From the NCBI GenBank assembly GCA_007674295.1, contig CM017457.1, positions 62,001 to 126,000 on the forward strand: a DNA stretch of 64,000 nucleotides, in the 5' to 3' direction. The first letter of the stretch is position 1, and every line of letters starts with the position of its first letter. The notes beneath the pieces were generated by a model that saw only the letters and a list, made by a program, of their open reading frames with translations, ran no database searches and was not told the DNA's origin. Positions 12,991 through 25,574 of this stretch are shown here, piece by piece. This DNA is from Antonospora locustae (Eukaryota; Microsporidia). A program made the position numbers and the translations under genes.

Positions 12991-13663
12991 CTTAAATGAA
13001 TAGACTAATTTGAAAAGTTTGAAACTTTAGATATATGTATTATTGCCTAAAAAAATTATTTATAATTTAAATTCATATATTTTTTAATATGTTATTGATA
13101 ATCTAGTAAAAATTATGTATTGTAACTACTATGTGAACAAAAATAAGTAATTATTTTAGTACTTAGCTTGGTTTGTTATATTGCTAAAAAATGAACAAAA
13201 CCTTAATTTTTGTCCAATAGATTATTTTTTAGTTAGGACCTTTCATGTGAAAAGTGTTTATTAATTCAACATACATACCTTAATCTGTTGTATATATGAT
13301 GTACATCTATAAAGTTTAGTATAACAATACATAGTTATAATTTAAGTCAAAACACATATGTATATGACATGAATTTAGAAAAATTATAAATTAAAAAGTT
13401 ATTTAAAAAGTATTATATATATAATATATTATATGTTAAATATTAAACCTTTAGAATGAAAAATTAAACAAAAATAAACTGTGTAGTGTAACATATTATT
13501 TTTTACTGAACATTATCTTAGAGCACATACATTTAAAAAAATTTAATACATATTTATAACTCATAAAATGTCGCAGTACTTTGATTATATATATTTAAAA
13601 TAGAAAATGAATCAAGATTAGGTTTTTAGATAACAGATTTGTTATTACAGAGGAGGCCATTAT

Positions 13664-13803
13664 GTTGTAGCTAGCCGCTACCGTTAGACTTTAATTTGTT
13701 GATAGATCTTATACAGCAGCAATTTCATAATGTATTACTGTTCATTGGAGAATGAACGCGCAGGGAAGAAGCCTATTGCCACCTTCCTGTGTGCAGCGAA
13801 TCT
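13664..13803 (+). repeat. Dispersed repeat family B, copy 2
   Basis: This ~140-bp patch aligns with the reverse complement of 8924-9062, best between ATCTTATAC (about 13706) and GAATG (about 13750), where about three bases in four or better agree by eye. The later anchors CGCGCA, ACCTTCC and CAGCG are also shared. It is a non-coding relic. Confidence 0.7.
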
Positions 13804-15045
13804 GTTTTATATCATCATTCTTAGAGCACAATGCAAATTCAAGTATTAATATGTATGTTTTTAGAAATGAAACATATAAATAATTATGCCTAAATAGGGT
13901 TTTACTTTTTAGAAACAAAATTATCAAACAAATATTTAGGATTAAATTTATAATTTTTTATGTATATACTAATTAAAAATAATTTATTAGCAATATCTAG
14001 TATTTTTTTCTTTTAAAATTATTATATCATATACAGAAATGTTTAATAATGTGTCAATTAAAATTACATACTTTTATGACATATTTCTTATAAATTGAAT
14101 CACAAAGAGGTAATTTAACCTACTGCATCTCAAAACAAATTACATAATTATTATTAATAATCTTTTGTTTAATACATTTGCGCAATTTTTAAAAGGTATT
14201 CTTAATAAACTTAGTACATTTTAAAAAGTTGTTGACTTAATTATGAGATATAAATTAACAACAATTTAAAACATTATTCACTAAATATTTAACTCTTTTT
14301 TTATTTAAAAACGTCCATATAAAAATAATCTTAGATTAAGATTAAAAGGCTATATTAAAAAAATTTTATTATTTCTTGTCTTATGAATAAAAATATTATT
14401 CTAAAAAGTCGCTGTGTAAATTATGTAGCAAGCTAGTATATTCAAACACATGCATAAGTCTTTTTTTAATTTACTATAAAAACATTTTCAAATATATACC
14501 TATACTTCTGAATTTACTAATTATTATAGTTGATGGTGTTATTATTACCCGTCGAAAATCGTAACAAATACATGGAGGCAAAAATAATGAAATTTAACGT
14601 TAGAACTCATACAAGCTATAACTTTGTTTAAAAAGTTATGAACATTTCAGTATGGAATTTAAAATAGGATATATTTTACACTTATTTCTATGATCCACTT
14701 GCTGCAGAACTGAAATTAATCTATGAGTGCAAGGTAAGTGTGATGATACCTTCTGTGATAACGTAGTACGGTGTAATGACTCCTTACCACAAGAAGTAAA
14801 AGAAATAAATAGTAATTCGAGGAATGTAAGGTCTACATTCAAAATATAACATTAAGTAGAACAATTTCAAGCTTTATTGCAATTCAAGGTTTGTTGAATC
14901 TGAAGCTAGAAACTATCTTAAACAGACTATTCACAATGACTATCTGGGTGTAACGAGGTAGCTCTTTATTAATAAAAAAGGAGTAGTTTCTGTAATTTCA
15001 TTATCACATGTCTGTGTATATTATAACAGTTATGTTTTCTAGTAA

Positions 15046-15180
15046 CAATTTTATTAACAAAATCATTACATTATATATTCTGGATCAAACTTAGCCATTT
15101 ATGATATATTATTTCAATACAAGAGCTTTTAGTTTTACAACAAGCATCCCTGCTCACCTTTGTATGACAGAATGTAAACA
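15046..15180 (+). repeat. Dispersed repeat family A, copy
   Basis: It starts with CAATTTTATTAACAAAATC then ATTACATTA, nearly identical to the starts of the 10427 and 17782 copies. Downstream, GCTCACCTTTGTATGA and GAATGTAAACATAAACATCC resemble the TTACCTG and GATGTAAACATACATATCC landmarks of the 10427 copy, with a deletion between. Confidence 0.65.
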
Positions 15181-16561
15181 TAAACATCCATTCCTACAAA
15201 TATATCATGGAACTATCTTTTTGCTGCATCTTATCTTATTCAGAATAATTTTAAATTATATATATATAAAATTCTTTTAACTGATTAGAGCTTCACTTTT
15301 AATTAATGTAATCTAATCTTACATTCTAAACTTATTATTTTTATATTTATTGTTTTAAATTATATTAACTTAGATAGAACGTATTCGATTTCATATATTA
15401 TTTTTATTAGGTATGTTTTTGTTTAATTTTTTATTTATTAGGTTTTAAATAATGCATACTTTGTTTCTTTTAATTATAAAAATATATTATAATTTGAACA
15501 CAATTTACGTTTATAATAATTTTAAAATAACAGTCATATTTAAAATGAATTGAAATGTTATCTAATTTAAAACATGTGTAATTTTAAGGTCTATATAATA
15601 AGTTATTCATTATCTATAAAAACATTTTAGTTAAAACTTATGTTATATATGAACACGTTTGTGAAAATGCCATAATCAGAAAGATTGTTTTAAAAAGATG
15701 CTATATTTTTATAACTATAATATGTTATTATGTAAATTCTCTAATTTGTGAGATAATAGTTGCTTAAAAGCAGGTTATGTATTTTTATAAATAACAACCT
15801 TAAAAATTTATTAGTGATAATTTATATAGGTTGGTTTTTAGGATTAGCTAGTATACAAGGACGTAATTTTAACATTGATTTACAATACTATTACGTAAAT
15901 AAATACATTTATTTTATTAAAGCTATAACAACACATTTTTATAGATTTATTTTTAGATAATATTGGGAAAATGCTTACGATATTTCGAATATTGTAAAGT
16001 TAGTGTATAAGATAAAAAATTATATATAAAGATAAAAAAATAGTTAAATTTATATTTATGATTAAAGGACAATCCAAGTGTTCAACTAAAAAATGTCATA
16101 AGATTTATAACTATCAATTTGTGTTATGAAACCAACGGAATGATATTTAAGTTTATAAAAAATATCCTTATAATCATATATTTAGGTATTTTATATTCTA
16201 TTTGCAGTTTTTAATAGTTATTATTAACAATTAATACTTATAGCCATTGACATTACTTAATTATATTACTTTTAGCTCGTAGCTTTTAGATTATAGAACT
16301 TTAATAACTTGGTTGTTATTTTACAACTTAGACTTTAAAAAACAAAAATACTTCTAATTTTAGTTATAACTATATATGTCAATGTTAACATTATTCTATA
16401 TAGAAAGCATCAAGCTGTATGTTTAATTGTTTATAACATCTTCATTTCTTCGCAAATTTTTTTTATAAATAATACATAATTTTAATAAATATATTAGTAC
16501 ATTATAATATTTTGAATCAAAATATCTTATAACATTAGGAAGTTATTTATTTTTTAGGGAA

Positions 16562-16660
16562 CAGCTTTATTAACATTTCATTATTAAAAAGCTTATTAAA
16601 CGTCATACAATTGCAACCAAATGCATGCACCATTTCACTTTTGTTTGTATAAAATGCAAG
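16562..16660 (+). repeat. Dispersed repeat family A, diverged copy
   Basis: CAGCTTTATTAACATTTCAT aligns with the family A start. A short patch with AATGCATGCACC follows at about 16620, comparable to GCATCC-type landmarks in other copies. The match is weaker than at 10427, 15046 and 17782. Confidence 0.4.
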
Positions 16661-17781
16661 TTGTTTATTCTATTTAATTTTTGAATATTTTAGTTTATTT
16701 TAAGTACTTCACAAAAGTAAATTATTTATATATCAATAAAATAAAATTATTATGTATTAGAGTATGTCTATTATAATTCACATAAAATATATGATCTTTT
16801 AATTTGTATGCCTATTTTAAAATAGAATTGTCTTATTATATAGAAAAATCGATAAAATATGTTTATTATGATTATGTTAATACATTAAATAAAATCATTA
16901 TAGAAGTTAATTAACTTTCTTTTTATATTATCTTTGACATGATTATATTTAACAATTGAAATTTATGCATATAAATTAAGCAGAAATATATATATTTGTA
17001 CAATTGTTTATCAAAAAATTCATATACGTATTGTATTATATATTATTGTTATAATGATTAATGTACAAATAACATCTTCAATTTTTTTTAAAAACACATG
17101 TTAAATACAACATAATAAAATTAAATTCATCAAGTTCTAAAATTGAAGATAGTATACAGGATTTGTGTTGTTTTTATCATTTAAAGATATATAATAGAGG
17201 ATGATCGACTCTATTTATAATAAAGCCAATTTGTTTAATACTGACAATATTTATTAAATAAAAATATAGATTCATAGTAAATATCAAAACCATGCTAAAT
17301 ATTATCTTCCTTTAAATTTTAATTGTATTGTATATATTATAATATTTGTAGTGATAAATACATTCTAACAAATTAAACTATATTTTTATCTATGTATTTT
17401 ATAACTTAAATCATATAAAATTATATAAAAGTGAATTTTATCATACATTTTTATATATAACAGAAAAGTTAATAATTAAAATTTACTATTTTTTACTTAC
17501 ATACATATATTGTTTAACAACTTTTAAAATAAAATAAATTTCAGTAATAATACAGTCTAATTATATACAGCGCTGAATTATTTGAAACTTCTTTTACTTC
17601 ATAAACTCTTATATATAAAAATGTTACAACACATAAAATAGTTATGTGTTATAATTTCATGTTACTAGTTATTGATAAAGAACTTCTACAAAATATTCTT
17701 TAATAAACATTACCTTAATACTTTTAATATTGTTATTTATATACAAAATAATTAAAACAAATAGTACTTTTTTTACAAGAG

Positions 17782-17886
17782 CAATTTTATTAACAAAATT
17801 CTTAACGTTAAGACATTATGAATAAAACATTCTAGTTTGTTAGAGCCTACCTGTGCAATGATATATATTGTTGACTTGTAATGTAT
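17782..17886 (+). repeat. Dispersed repeat family A, copy
   Basis: It starts with CAATTTTATTAACAAAATTC then TTAACGTTA. About 40 bases on, CCTACCTGTGCAATGATAT aligns with CTTACCTGAACTTGTATC in the 10427 copy and CTCACCTTTGTATGA in the 15046 copy. Confidence 0.6.
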
Positions 17887-17918
17887 TTAATATGTTAATA
17901 TGTTAATATGTTAATATG
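17887..17918. repeat. 8-bp tandem repeat, 4 copies
   Basis: TTAATATG is repeated four times without interruption, directly after the family A copy. It is probably slippage-derived. Confidence 0.9.
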
Positions 17919-19946
17919 TAGTATTCTTAATGTAATATCCTGTTCTCTAAAAACACAACAAATAATATCTAAATTAACGTGTTTGTTAGTTAAAAATAGA
18001 TAAAAAATTAAAATTCCAAGTAATAAGTCTAAATTGAAACAGTTCTTTGAGGATATGTTATTATTAAATAAAAAATTATTTAAAAACTGTAAAAAATAAT
18101 TTAGTTATTGTTAACATTTGTAGATTTAATATAATAATATTTCTTACATCTGTAATGTAATAATTTAATAAGTTTATTTGTTTTATATTTTAATTGCTAA
18201 CATCCTTCTGGTTAAATTTATTTTACCCAAAAATTAAATTTGTTAAACATACACTTTAAAATTTCTACTTTTATTATCACTTTTAAATATTATGAAAGAA
18301 AGTTTTTATATAATAATTTTAATATTAATAAATATTGTATTGATTAACCAGGTTAAATATTTAAAATTAATTATAAAATATTAAATTTAATAATATAAAA
18401 TACATTTTATATGTTGTTAATAATAAAATTTAAAACATGTTTTGTGTTGGTTTTTATATTTGGTTATCTTTTCTTTTTTACTTATTAAAAATATTTATTT
18501 AATTATAAATAAAAGTAATACAACTTTTTATCAATTTTGATTTTTTAATGTAAACTTTTATTATGTCACAACTAAATTACCGAAAACAACTCATACAATT
18601 AAACTAATTTATAATTCACGTTTAATTAGAATATTAATATAATAGATTATAATTTTTTTGGATAATAATTTTATGACAAAGATTTATACGTTGTTATATT
18701 TGCTTTCAGTTTTTTTAACTGTTACTATCTATATAATTATGGTTACGATATTAAGCTATATGTTTTTTAATGTACGTAAATATAAATTTTAAATAAAAAT
18801 AGTTGTTTATAACTGCAAAAAAATATTTGGTCTTTGAATGAGATAATTTTATAATGAAATGAATAATTACTAAATTAAAACATACAATAGTATAACATGG
18901 TTACCGTAATTTATAAAAAGTATGTTTATGATAAACAATCACTTATCAGATGAATTTAATTAGTAATAGAAACATGTTCATTATGAAATTTAGACAAATA
19001 AATAACAACCCCAAAGCAAACACTTAGTTCTTTGTTTAAATTATTAAGATTTGTTAATTATAACAATTTACAAGATATTGACAATAATAATGTAAGAAAT
19101 ATTTTGGATATTGTCAACCAGAATAAAAAATATTTGAAAATTTTTAGTTTTTAAAGGTGATATTTATAAAAGACATTCTTTATACGCCTAAATGATTGAT
19201 TATTAAGAAAAAACTTCTATGTAAATTTTACAATACAACTTTTTATTGTAACATAATAATACTACATACAAGTAAAATTATTGCAAAAAATAGCAAGTTT
19301 AAAGTATTTTTATGTTTTTCCTTAATAATAAATAAAAACAAAATATTCTTTATTAATTTCATTTATTTATGATCCTGGTGTACTTTTTATATAATAAAAC
19401 TATACAGTTTAAATTTGTATGAAATGTACCTAAGTAAACTATTTTTAATTAAATTCATTAAGTTAAAATGTTTTTAATTGTATAAAACTATTCACTAATA
19501 CAAAAATATTATAATAACATATAACACATTATGACTTCTTTAGTTTCAGCTTAATGATCATCCATAGTTTTAATAAAGGTATATTGCTTTATTTACAGTA
19601 TTAATTTTATATAAAGTATTTTTCTGAGTAAGTAAATTTAGTTATTAATTTGCAATTGCAATTATTTATAATAACTTATAAACTTTAGTTATAAACTTAG
19701 TATAAATTTTACATATAACAATTTCTATCTTTTTATTCTTTTAATTTCATATACGAGCTTGAATTTTTTACTATCTAGATGTTCATATCCGTATAATTAT
19801 ATATTTTTATTAATTAAAAATTATTTCTAATGTTTTTTTAGTACAAACTTGAAGAGTACCAGTACAATCAATTAATTTCTTGTTATACTTTCTAATAATA
19901 AATTTTTTAATTTTAAAGTTAAAAAATTGTGTCATCATTGTGATGT

Positions 19947-20057
19947 CATTTAAATAAAATTATAAAATATATTATATTCATTTAAATAAAATTATAAAAT
20001 ATATTATATTCATTTAAATAAAATTATAAAATATATTATATTCATTTAAATAAAATT
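19947..20057. repeat. 32-bp tandem repeat, 3.5 copies
   Basis: The 32-bp unit starts CATTTAAATAAAATTATAAA. It is present three times identically (19947-19978, 19979-20010, 20011-20042), followed by a 15-bp partial unit. Perfect identity in a desert where other repeats are strongly diverged means the expansion is recent. Confidence 0.95.
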
Positions 20058-22979
20058 TGCTATTTATAAATTATATTTAAAACCAGAGTTATAACATTGT
20101 TATGAAAACTTTCTTTAATTATAATTTCTCATAAAAACAAATATGCCCATAATTGTAAAATAATGTTAATAAAATATAATATAGTTAAGTGTTTGTAAAA
20201 AATTAATAAAGGTTAATAATTACAAAGACATTATAAAAAAATTAATACAATAATATGTCTAGATAATTATAATACAATTAATAAGTATTAAAAGTTTAAT
20301 ATGGGAATATATTTTATTGATGTATATTTTAATTTTATACAAAAATATTATATATTTAATAAATAACTTATTCATAGTAGATAAGCATATTTTTTTGTAA
20401 AGTTTATAATACAACAATATTGAAATACTTATAGTGAAGTTAATTACACTAATTTTTTATTATGTTAATTTTAAGGAAACTTATTTAATTTTAAAACATA
20501 TAAAATAAATATATTTAATAAATATTGTATATGTTTAAAAATTTCATAACATACAAAAATCAACCAAATATTTATAATTTATTTTACATTAAATTATAAA
20601 ATTTAATAACTTATTTTTTTCTAGATGAAATGATTTATAAACAAAACTAGAAACTCGTATACAAAGATGTAATTTACAATAGGTAAATATATTTTATATA
20701 AATAGTTTTATTTTTTCAATGTTAATTGCACAACTTTTTATTATAATCTTGTACATATACATAAAAATGGGTTATGTATTAAAAATTTTTAAATGTTAAC
20801 TGGCCTAAACATAAAAGTTATACATACTGACTTATAAGAATATTCAGTAACAATTTATCTTGTGTTATATAATATTCTAGTTATATACTATGCAAATATT
20901 TTGTTTTGTTAACTAATAACTATAGCGAATGATGATATTAAGATGACATACAAAAGCTTTTCTTGATCAAATTTATTTTATTTTTAACAACTTTAAAATA
21001 ATTGTATGTGCTTTTTAATTTCTCATATATTTTTAGGTAACATTTATTAAAAAACTGAAAATTAGCATATTAATATATTTTGTTATTTTAAAAGCAAGCA
21101 GACATGTTCAACGAATTGAAGGTATTCATACTGTATCTTCCTATATTATAAAGCACAGAAATAATACAAAAAAATAATTACATGAATAATATAAACTAAA
21201 AAGTAGTTTAAATAAAAACATTTTTTTCTTTTATATTAAATTATGTATTGTATATTTTTTTGTTATTGATTATTGTATGAGCTGTATGTAATAATTTATA
21301 TATTTTCAAAAGTATATAAGAACCTGGTTAATAAAAAATTCTATTGATTTTTTGGCAACAACATTATTGGAATTTCTATCGAGGAAAATTTTACTTATGT
21401 TTATAGCTGTTTCAAAAAAAACTCTGTTGATTGACAAAAATACTAGGTATTCATTCACGCAAAAAATATATAAATAATACTTTTATTTGACTTGTTAAAC
21501 ATTAATAATAAAAGAGATAACTTTTACATATAATACACATACAAAATTACATATTCAAAATGTAAAATAACTGTACATTATAAGTATTTAATATAAGTAT
21601 TTAAGATAATTGAGTAATCATCATATCTTTAAATGGATTTAAAAATATTTATCATTGACATAAGTAATTTTTTGTTTATGTTATAATGCGATTATAGAAA
21701 AGTAGGCATCCAGATTCCATATGACAACCTGGTTCATTTTACTGTTTTAGTCCCTATATAATCAATCTTATGGAACCTCCTTTATTCCTTCAGACATCTA
21801 AATATTAGCTGTATGTATATGTACTTTACGCCTCCTTTACTGTATTTGCACTTCAGGTAAGAGCAATGTTTTATTAAATAAGTTTATTATAGCAATATTG
21901 TAGATATATTTACTTATTAAATTTACATCTACATATTAGCTTTAATGAATGAACATAGTTCTAAATACATCGTTAAGACTTAACTAATTTAAAAATTCAT
22001 CAGAATTTTTTGTAAAAAAACTCAAAAAGTTCTCTTTTTTAAATACTCATTACTTATATCTAATAAAATAAAAATAGTACAAAAAGTGTAATTAAATAAA
22101 AACATTTATTAACAATTAATAAAACCATGAGGTTTTTATACAATGTAGTCTCTTATTCTGTGTAAATATTAATTTCTTTGTCAAGATGTTTTATTCTATT
22201 TCTAATATAGAAATTGGACAAATGTTTGTTCATATTTTATTACTTTTAATTGCAAAAAAAGTAATAAAAAAGTACATTCGTAAGGTAAGATATATTAATA
22301 TAATGGTTTTTTTAGAAAGAAATTGTGCGAAATGCTCCCAACGCTCATTACAAAACCACTTATAGAAAATATCCTCAGAACAAAATCAGATATCCTAAGT
22401 AGAATGATATTATTTTATTTATAGAAAATATTTAACTCGTATAGTGTATTTAAGTTGGTGCAAATAGTAATAATTAGATAAGTTAAAAATTACTTTAAAC
22501 TGAATTAAAATTTTTAGACTTTTCAGGTTTAAATTGTATTTTATTAGTATTAACATCTTTTAAATAGGAAGGTTCTGTTACGCTTAGATTCTTACTTTTT
22601 TTAAATTACATTCTCTTAAAACCTGAAAAAGCCAAATATCGAGCGTTTTAATGCTCCATATGCTTTCTGACTTTGACTCTCGAATTAATTAAACTTATGT
22701 TTCAAATTTATTAAGGTTTCCTTTATGTTTTTATGCATATATAAATTAATTTAGTTATTATATCAGATCGACGGTGTTAAAATGTTTTTAAGGTTCTCTT
22801 TACACAAATTAATAATATAAATTTATAGTCTATAAAAAACACAACATTATCTAGTTAACCACCCCTACATATTTTTATTTTGAACGTCCATCAAACAGTT
22901 TGAAGATTGTTAATAAGATAGATAACTTATAACCCATCTGAATGTGTGTGCAAAGTAGCAAATATCCCATAAACACCCC

Positions 22980-24101
22980 ATGAAAAGAATAAGAGACTAC
23001 AAGAAGCCTCAATGCACAGAATACATTGACATTAAACGTCCTGTAAAAAAGGATTTGGTAAAAATAAAGCTTCCCTATGACCTGACAACACTTTTGATTA
23101 AGTACAACACAAAGTTTCTAAGTATCAGAAATTATAAGAACGAGGAATTTTGTGCGTTTAAAAAAAACATAAAAAACGTAGATAAAAAGAGCTGTGAAAG
23201 AAATTTATACACAAATGATAGAAATCCTTTTGTAACCCCAATTGTGAATTTCAACAGTTTGGAATCTCTTGAATTGAACTCACACGACAAAATTGATGTG
23301 AATGTATTAAATAGCAGCACACTGAAAGAGTTGTCAATGCATGGCATCGGGCGCATAGAAAAAAAAGGTCGGATGAAGCTAAAAGCATTGAAAAAGCTTG
23401 TAATAAGCAACAGCATTATTTCCTTTAAGGCGTTTAAATCCTTTCTGGTGCAGAAGACTCTTGTAGATCTTGAAGTGACTCAAATAAGGTTCAGAAAGAA
23501 AGTGAGAAACGAAAAAATCTTGCGCATCTTCAAAAGGACGCAAGGACTACGCAGACTTGTAATTGATAACTGCAATATCAGTGATGCGATTTACTATCCG
23601 ATTGCAACATCACTCAATCTCAATAATTTCAGTTTTACAACATCTGAAGGGAAGGTCTCATTCAATATTTCCATCGCTTCCTCTCTAGAAATCGTTCTTT
23701 CCAACTTCGATAGAAGATTCTATGGATACAACTGTGCTTACATTCAATCAGTTGTATGTCTGGATAAGTTTCTCGATCCTGACAACTTGTGTAGATTGCA
23801 GATAGTGAATCTCAAAGAATTTCACACATGCAACACGAGGGTTGAGAAGATCTTTGTAGAGAATTTTTTATTTCGCTTTGATTCTTTAAAAAAACTCTCT
23901 TTTACAAGGTGTCATATAGATAGTGTTCTTCTTTACAGCATGATACGGAAATACAGCAAGACTCTTAGGCACTTGGACGTGTCACACGTAGTTGTTCCCT
24001 TTGATTTCTTAAACACGTGCAGGTGCTTTCTGCAGAAGTGTCTGGTCATATATGGTGGAGTGCCAAGCACAATCTATATAAATCAGAATGGTCTCTTCTA
24101 A
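22980..24101 (+). CDS. Leucine-rich-repeat-like protein, function unknown (373 aa)
   Basis: The start is supported by CCCC directly before ATG. From about residue 95 on, short repeats of the type L-x-x-L-x-(L/V/M) recur: SLESLELNS, TLKELSMHG, ALKKLVISN, LRRLVIDNCNIS, LKKLSFTRCHID, TLRHLDVSH. This is the spacing of leucine-rich repeats. There is no clear signal peptide or membrane segment; the N-terminus is basic. LRR-like proteins often form lineage-specific families near chromosome ends in microsporidia. The gene is the first one beyond the desert, with intermediate A+T and nearest neighbour about 0.9 kb away. Function is not predictable; protein-protein or host-interaction roles are inference. 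Confidence 0.7.
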   Translation: MKRIRDYKKPQCTEYIDIKRPVKKDLVKIKLPYDLTTLLIKYNTKFLSIRNYKNEEFCAFKKNIKNVDKKSCERNLYTNDRNPFVTPIVNFNSLESLELNSHDKIDVNVLNSSTLKELSMHGIGRIEKKGRMKLKALKKLVISNSIISFKAFKSFLVQKTLVDLEVTQIRFRKKVRNEKILRIFKRTQGLRRLVIDNCNISDAIYYPIATSLNLNNFSFTTSEGKVSFNISIASSLEIVLSNFDRRFYGYNCAYIQSVVCLDKFLDPDNLCRLQIVNLKEFHTCNTRVEKIFVENFLFRFDSLKKLSFTRCHIDSVLLYSMIRKYSKTLRHLDVSHVVVPFDFLNTCRCFLQKCLVIYGGVPSTIYINQNGLF

Positions 24102-25016
24102 TGGAAGGGTTAAAGGGAAATATTTTCAAATAAACCAGGCTGTTTTTGTATAATCTTAGTTATAAATCACAGCTTTATTTGTATAAGCCAGCATAAAGAG
24201 CTCCAATGATAGAAGATACGCATTATCAGTTCAGCATATATAGTTTTGTAGGATAAGTACAGAGAGAGATCACCTTACAGCATTATTATGAATGCATCTT
24301 TCTGCTCTTACTGATTGAATTATTCATTCAATCTTAGCAGTAACAAATTAGGTTATAATCGTAGAACTCATTTTGCACCTTGAATCTCCATATAAATATA
24401 AATATCTTCTTAGGTTAATTTCACATGCACAAAATAACCCCAAAATTTCTCATGTTTTCAATTTGTGTAAATGTTAAACAAGGTATGGAAACATCCTATC
24501 GTGGGTTTGTCTTCCCTTATATCGAAGTTTTTCTTTATTCACATAACATTATGGCCATGAGGTTTCAACGTTACAAAGATATCAGCTCATATTTTTAATT
24601 TTTTTCGTTCCTAGCTTCTCCACTTTGAAATCCACAATTCCTTGAGAATATCGGCGTACATTTTCTTGCAAGAATTAAAATTAAGATAGTAATTTCACTT
24701 GAGCAGTAACTTTCATTGATTTCTTGTGCATAGGTGAAAAATACAACATTCTTCACGCTTAGCGTCATTTTCTCTTTCATCTTTATTATGATCAGAGAAT
24801 GACGCTGCCAGTTTTAAACGGAAAACGGATGCTGTGCATTATTGCTGCAATACATTCATTAATGAGAGATAGTTTCAGAGTTTTCAAGACGTATTCTGTG
24901 TTCAAATCTGTGATCGTGCTCTTTCAGGATATTTGATACCTTTTGGGTAACAAACTTGATATTTTATTATGACAGTAAACATTTATTATATAAAAGGATT
25001 CCAGCTTAATCCCATA
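24102..25016. other. Intergenic, 0.9 kb, no recognised feature
   Basis: This stretch is A+T-rich and intermediate between the desert and the gene-dense part. Frames are short and lack the CCC start signal. I see no RNA gene or repeat. Confidence 0.5.
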
Positions 25017-25574
25017 ATGAAATACTTGTTTCTTATTGTGTTATGTAGAAGCTGCTGCATTGCAACTGAAACCGCAGACATCTCGATGCAAATTGCAGAG
25101 CTTGCAAAGATGTTTCGAGAGCAGATGATCGAAACAAAGGACTTTGAACAAAATGAAGCGTCAATAAGATGTGCTGAGATAAACGAAATTATCGTGCTCT
25201 CAAAAGCCTTAGAAGAGAATGTTAACAAATCACATCTGTTCTGGGAAAAGTTGTGGAAGAAAGAAATGCTTGGCGAAGTGGAGATTCAGGAAGAACTGAT
25301 AAGAATGACGGATTTAATCTGTTTTATCGAGAAAGTGCTGGTGTTTTTCGAAATAGACAAGTATCTAGGAAAGGAGAAGATAATTTGCATAAAGACGCTA
25401 AAAGATGTAAAAAAGTGCTTCTTCTGGCTTGATGAGATATTTAAAAACCTGAACGAGGAAGATTGCGGTCTCAAGCGAATGGATTTCCATGCAGTGAAGA
25501 AAACTCTTTTGTATTACGTCGACTGTATTACATTTTTGAATTTGAATATCGTGCTTTTTAGTTCATCTGGGTAA
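25017..25574 (+). CDS. Putative secreted protein, interrupted 3' end
   Basis: The start at 25017 is preferred over an upstream in-frame ATG at 24969. It has CCCATA directly before it, and it puts a signal-peptide-like N-terminus first (M-K-Y-L-F-L-I-V-L-C, then a short polar region and A-x-A-type site near TETA). The mature part is charged, probably helical, with several cysteines (for example SIRCAE, ICFIEK, KCFFW, EDCGL). No domain is recognised. The frame stops at 25572-25574, but coding-like sequence continues in another frame immediately afterwards. The annotated 185-residue product may therefore be only the first exon or a truncated form. Secretion to the host or spore surface is inference. 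Confidence 0.55.
   Translation: MKYLFLIVLCRSCCIATETADISMQIAELAKMFREQMIETKDFEQNEASIRCAEINEIIVLSKALEENVNKSHLFWEKLWKKEMLGEVEIQEELIRMTDLICFIEKVLVFFEIDKYLGKEKIICIKTLKDVKKCFFWLDEIFKNLNEEDCGLKRMDFHAVKKTLLYYVDCITFLNLNIVLFSSSG

Larger units (their letters stand above)
331..22979. other. Gene desert of very high A+T
   Basis: About 22.6 kb of roughly 80% A+T by eye with no convincing coding sequence. The open frames present are short, of A+T-driven composition (mostly K, N, I, Y, F, L), and lack the upstream CCC start signal seen in the genes further right. Content I can support: an inverted-repeat element, a tandem repeat, telomere-like motifs, and patches of normal composition (about 8885-9080, 10430-11060, 13640-13830, 14690-14830) that partly match each other. 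A subtelomeric or centromeric block, or decayed mobile elements, would all fit. Confidence 0.8.

Noticed and set aside
1..22979. CRISPR array
   Set aside because: The tandem repeat at 19947 has no spacers, other repeats are dispersed and diverged, and the genes are eukaryotic.
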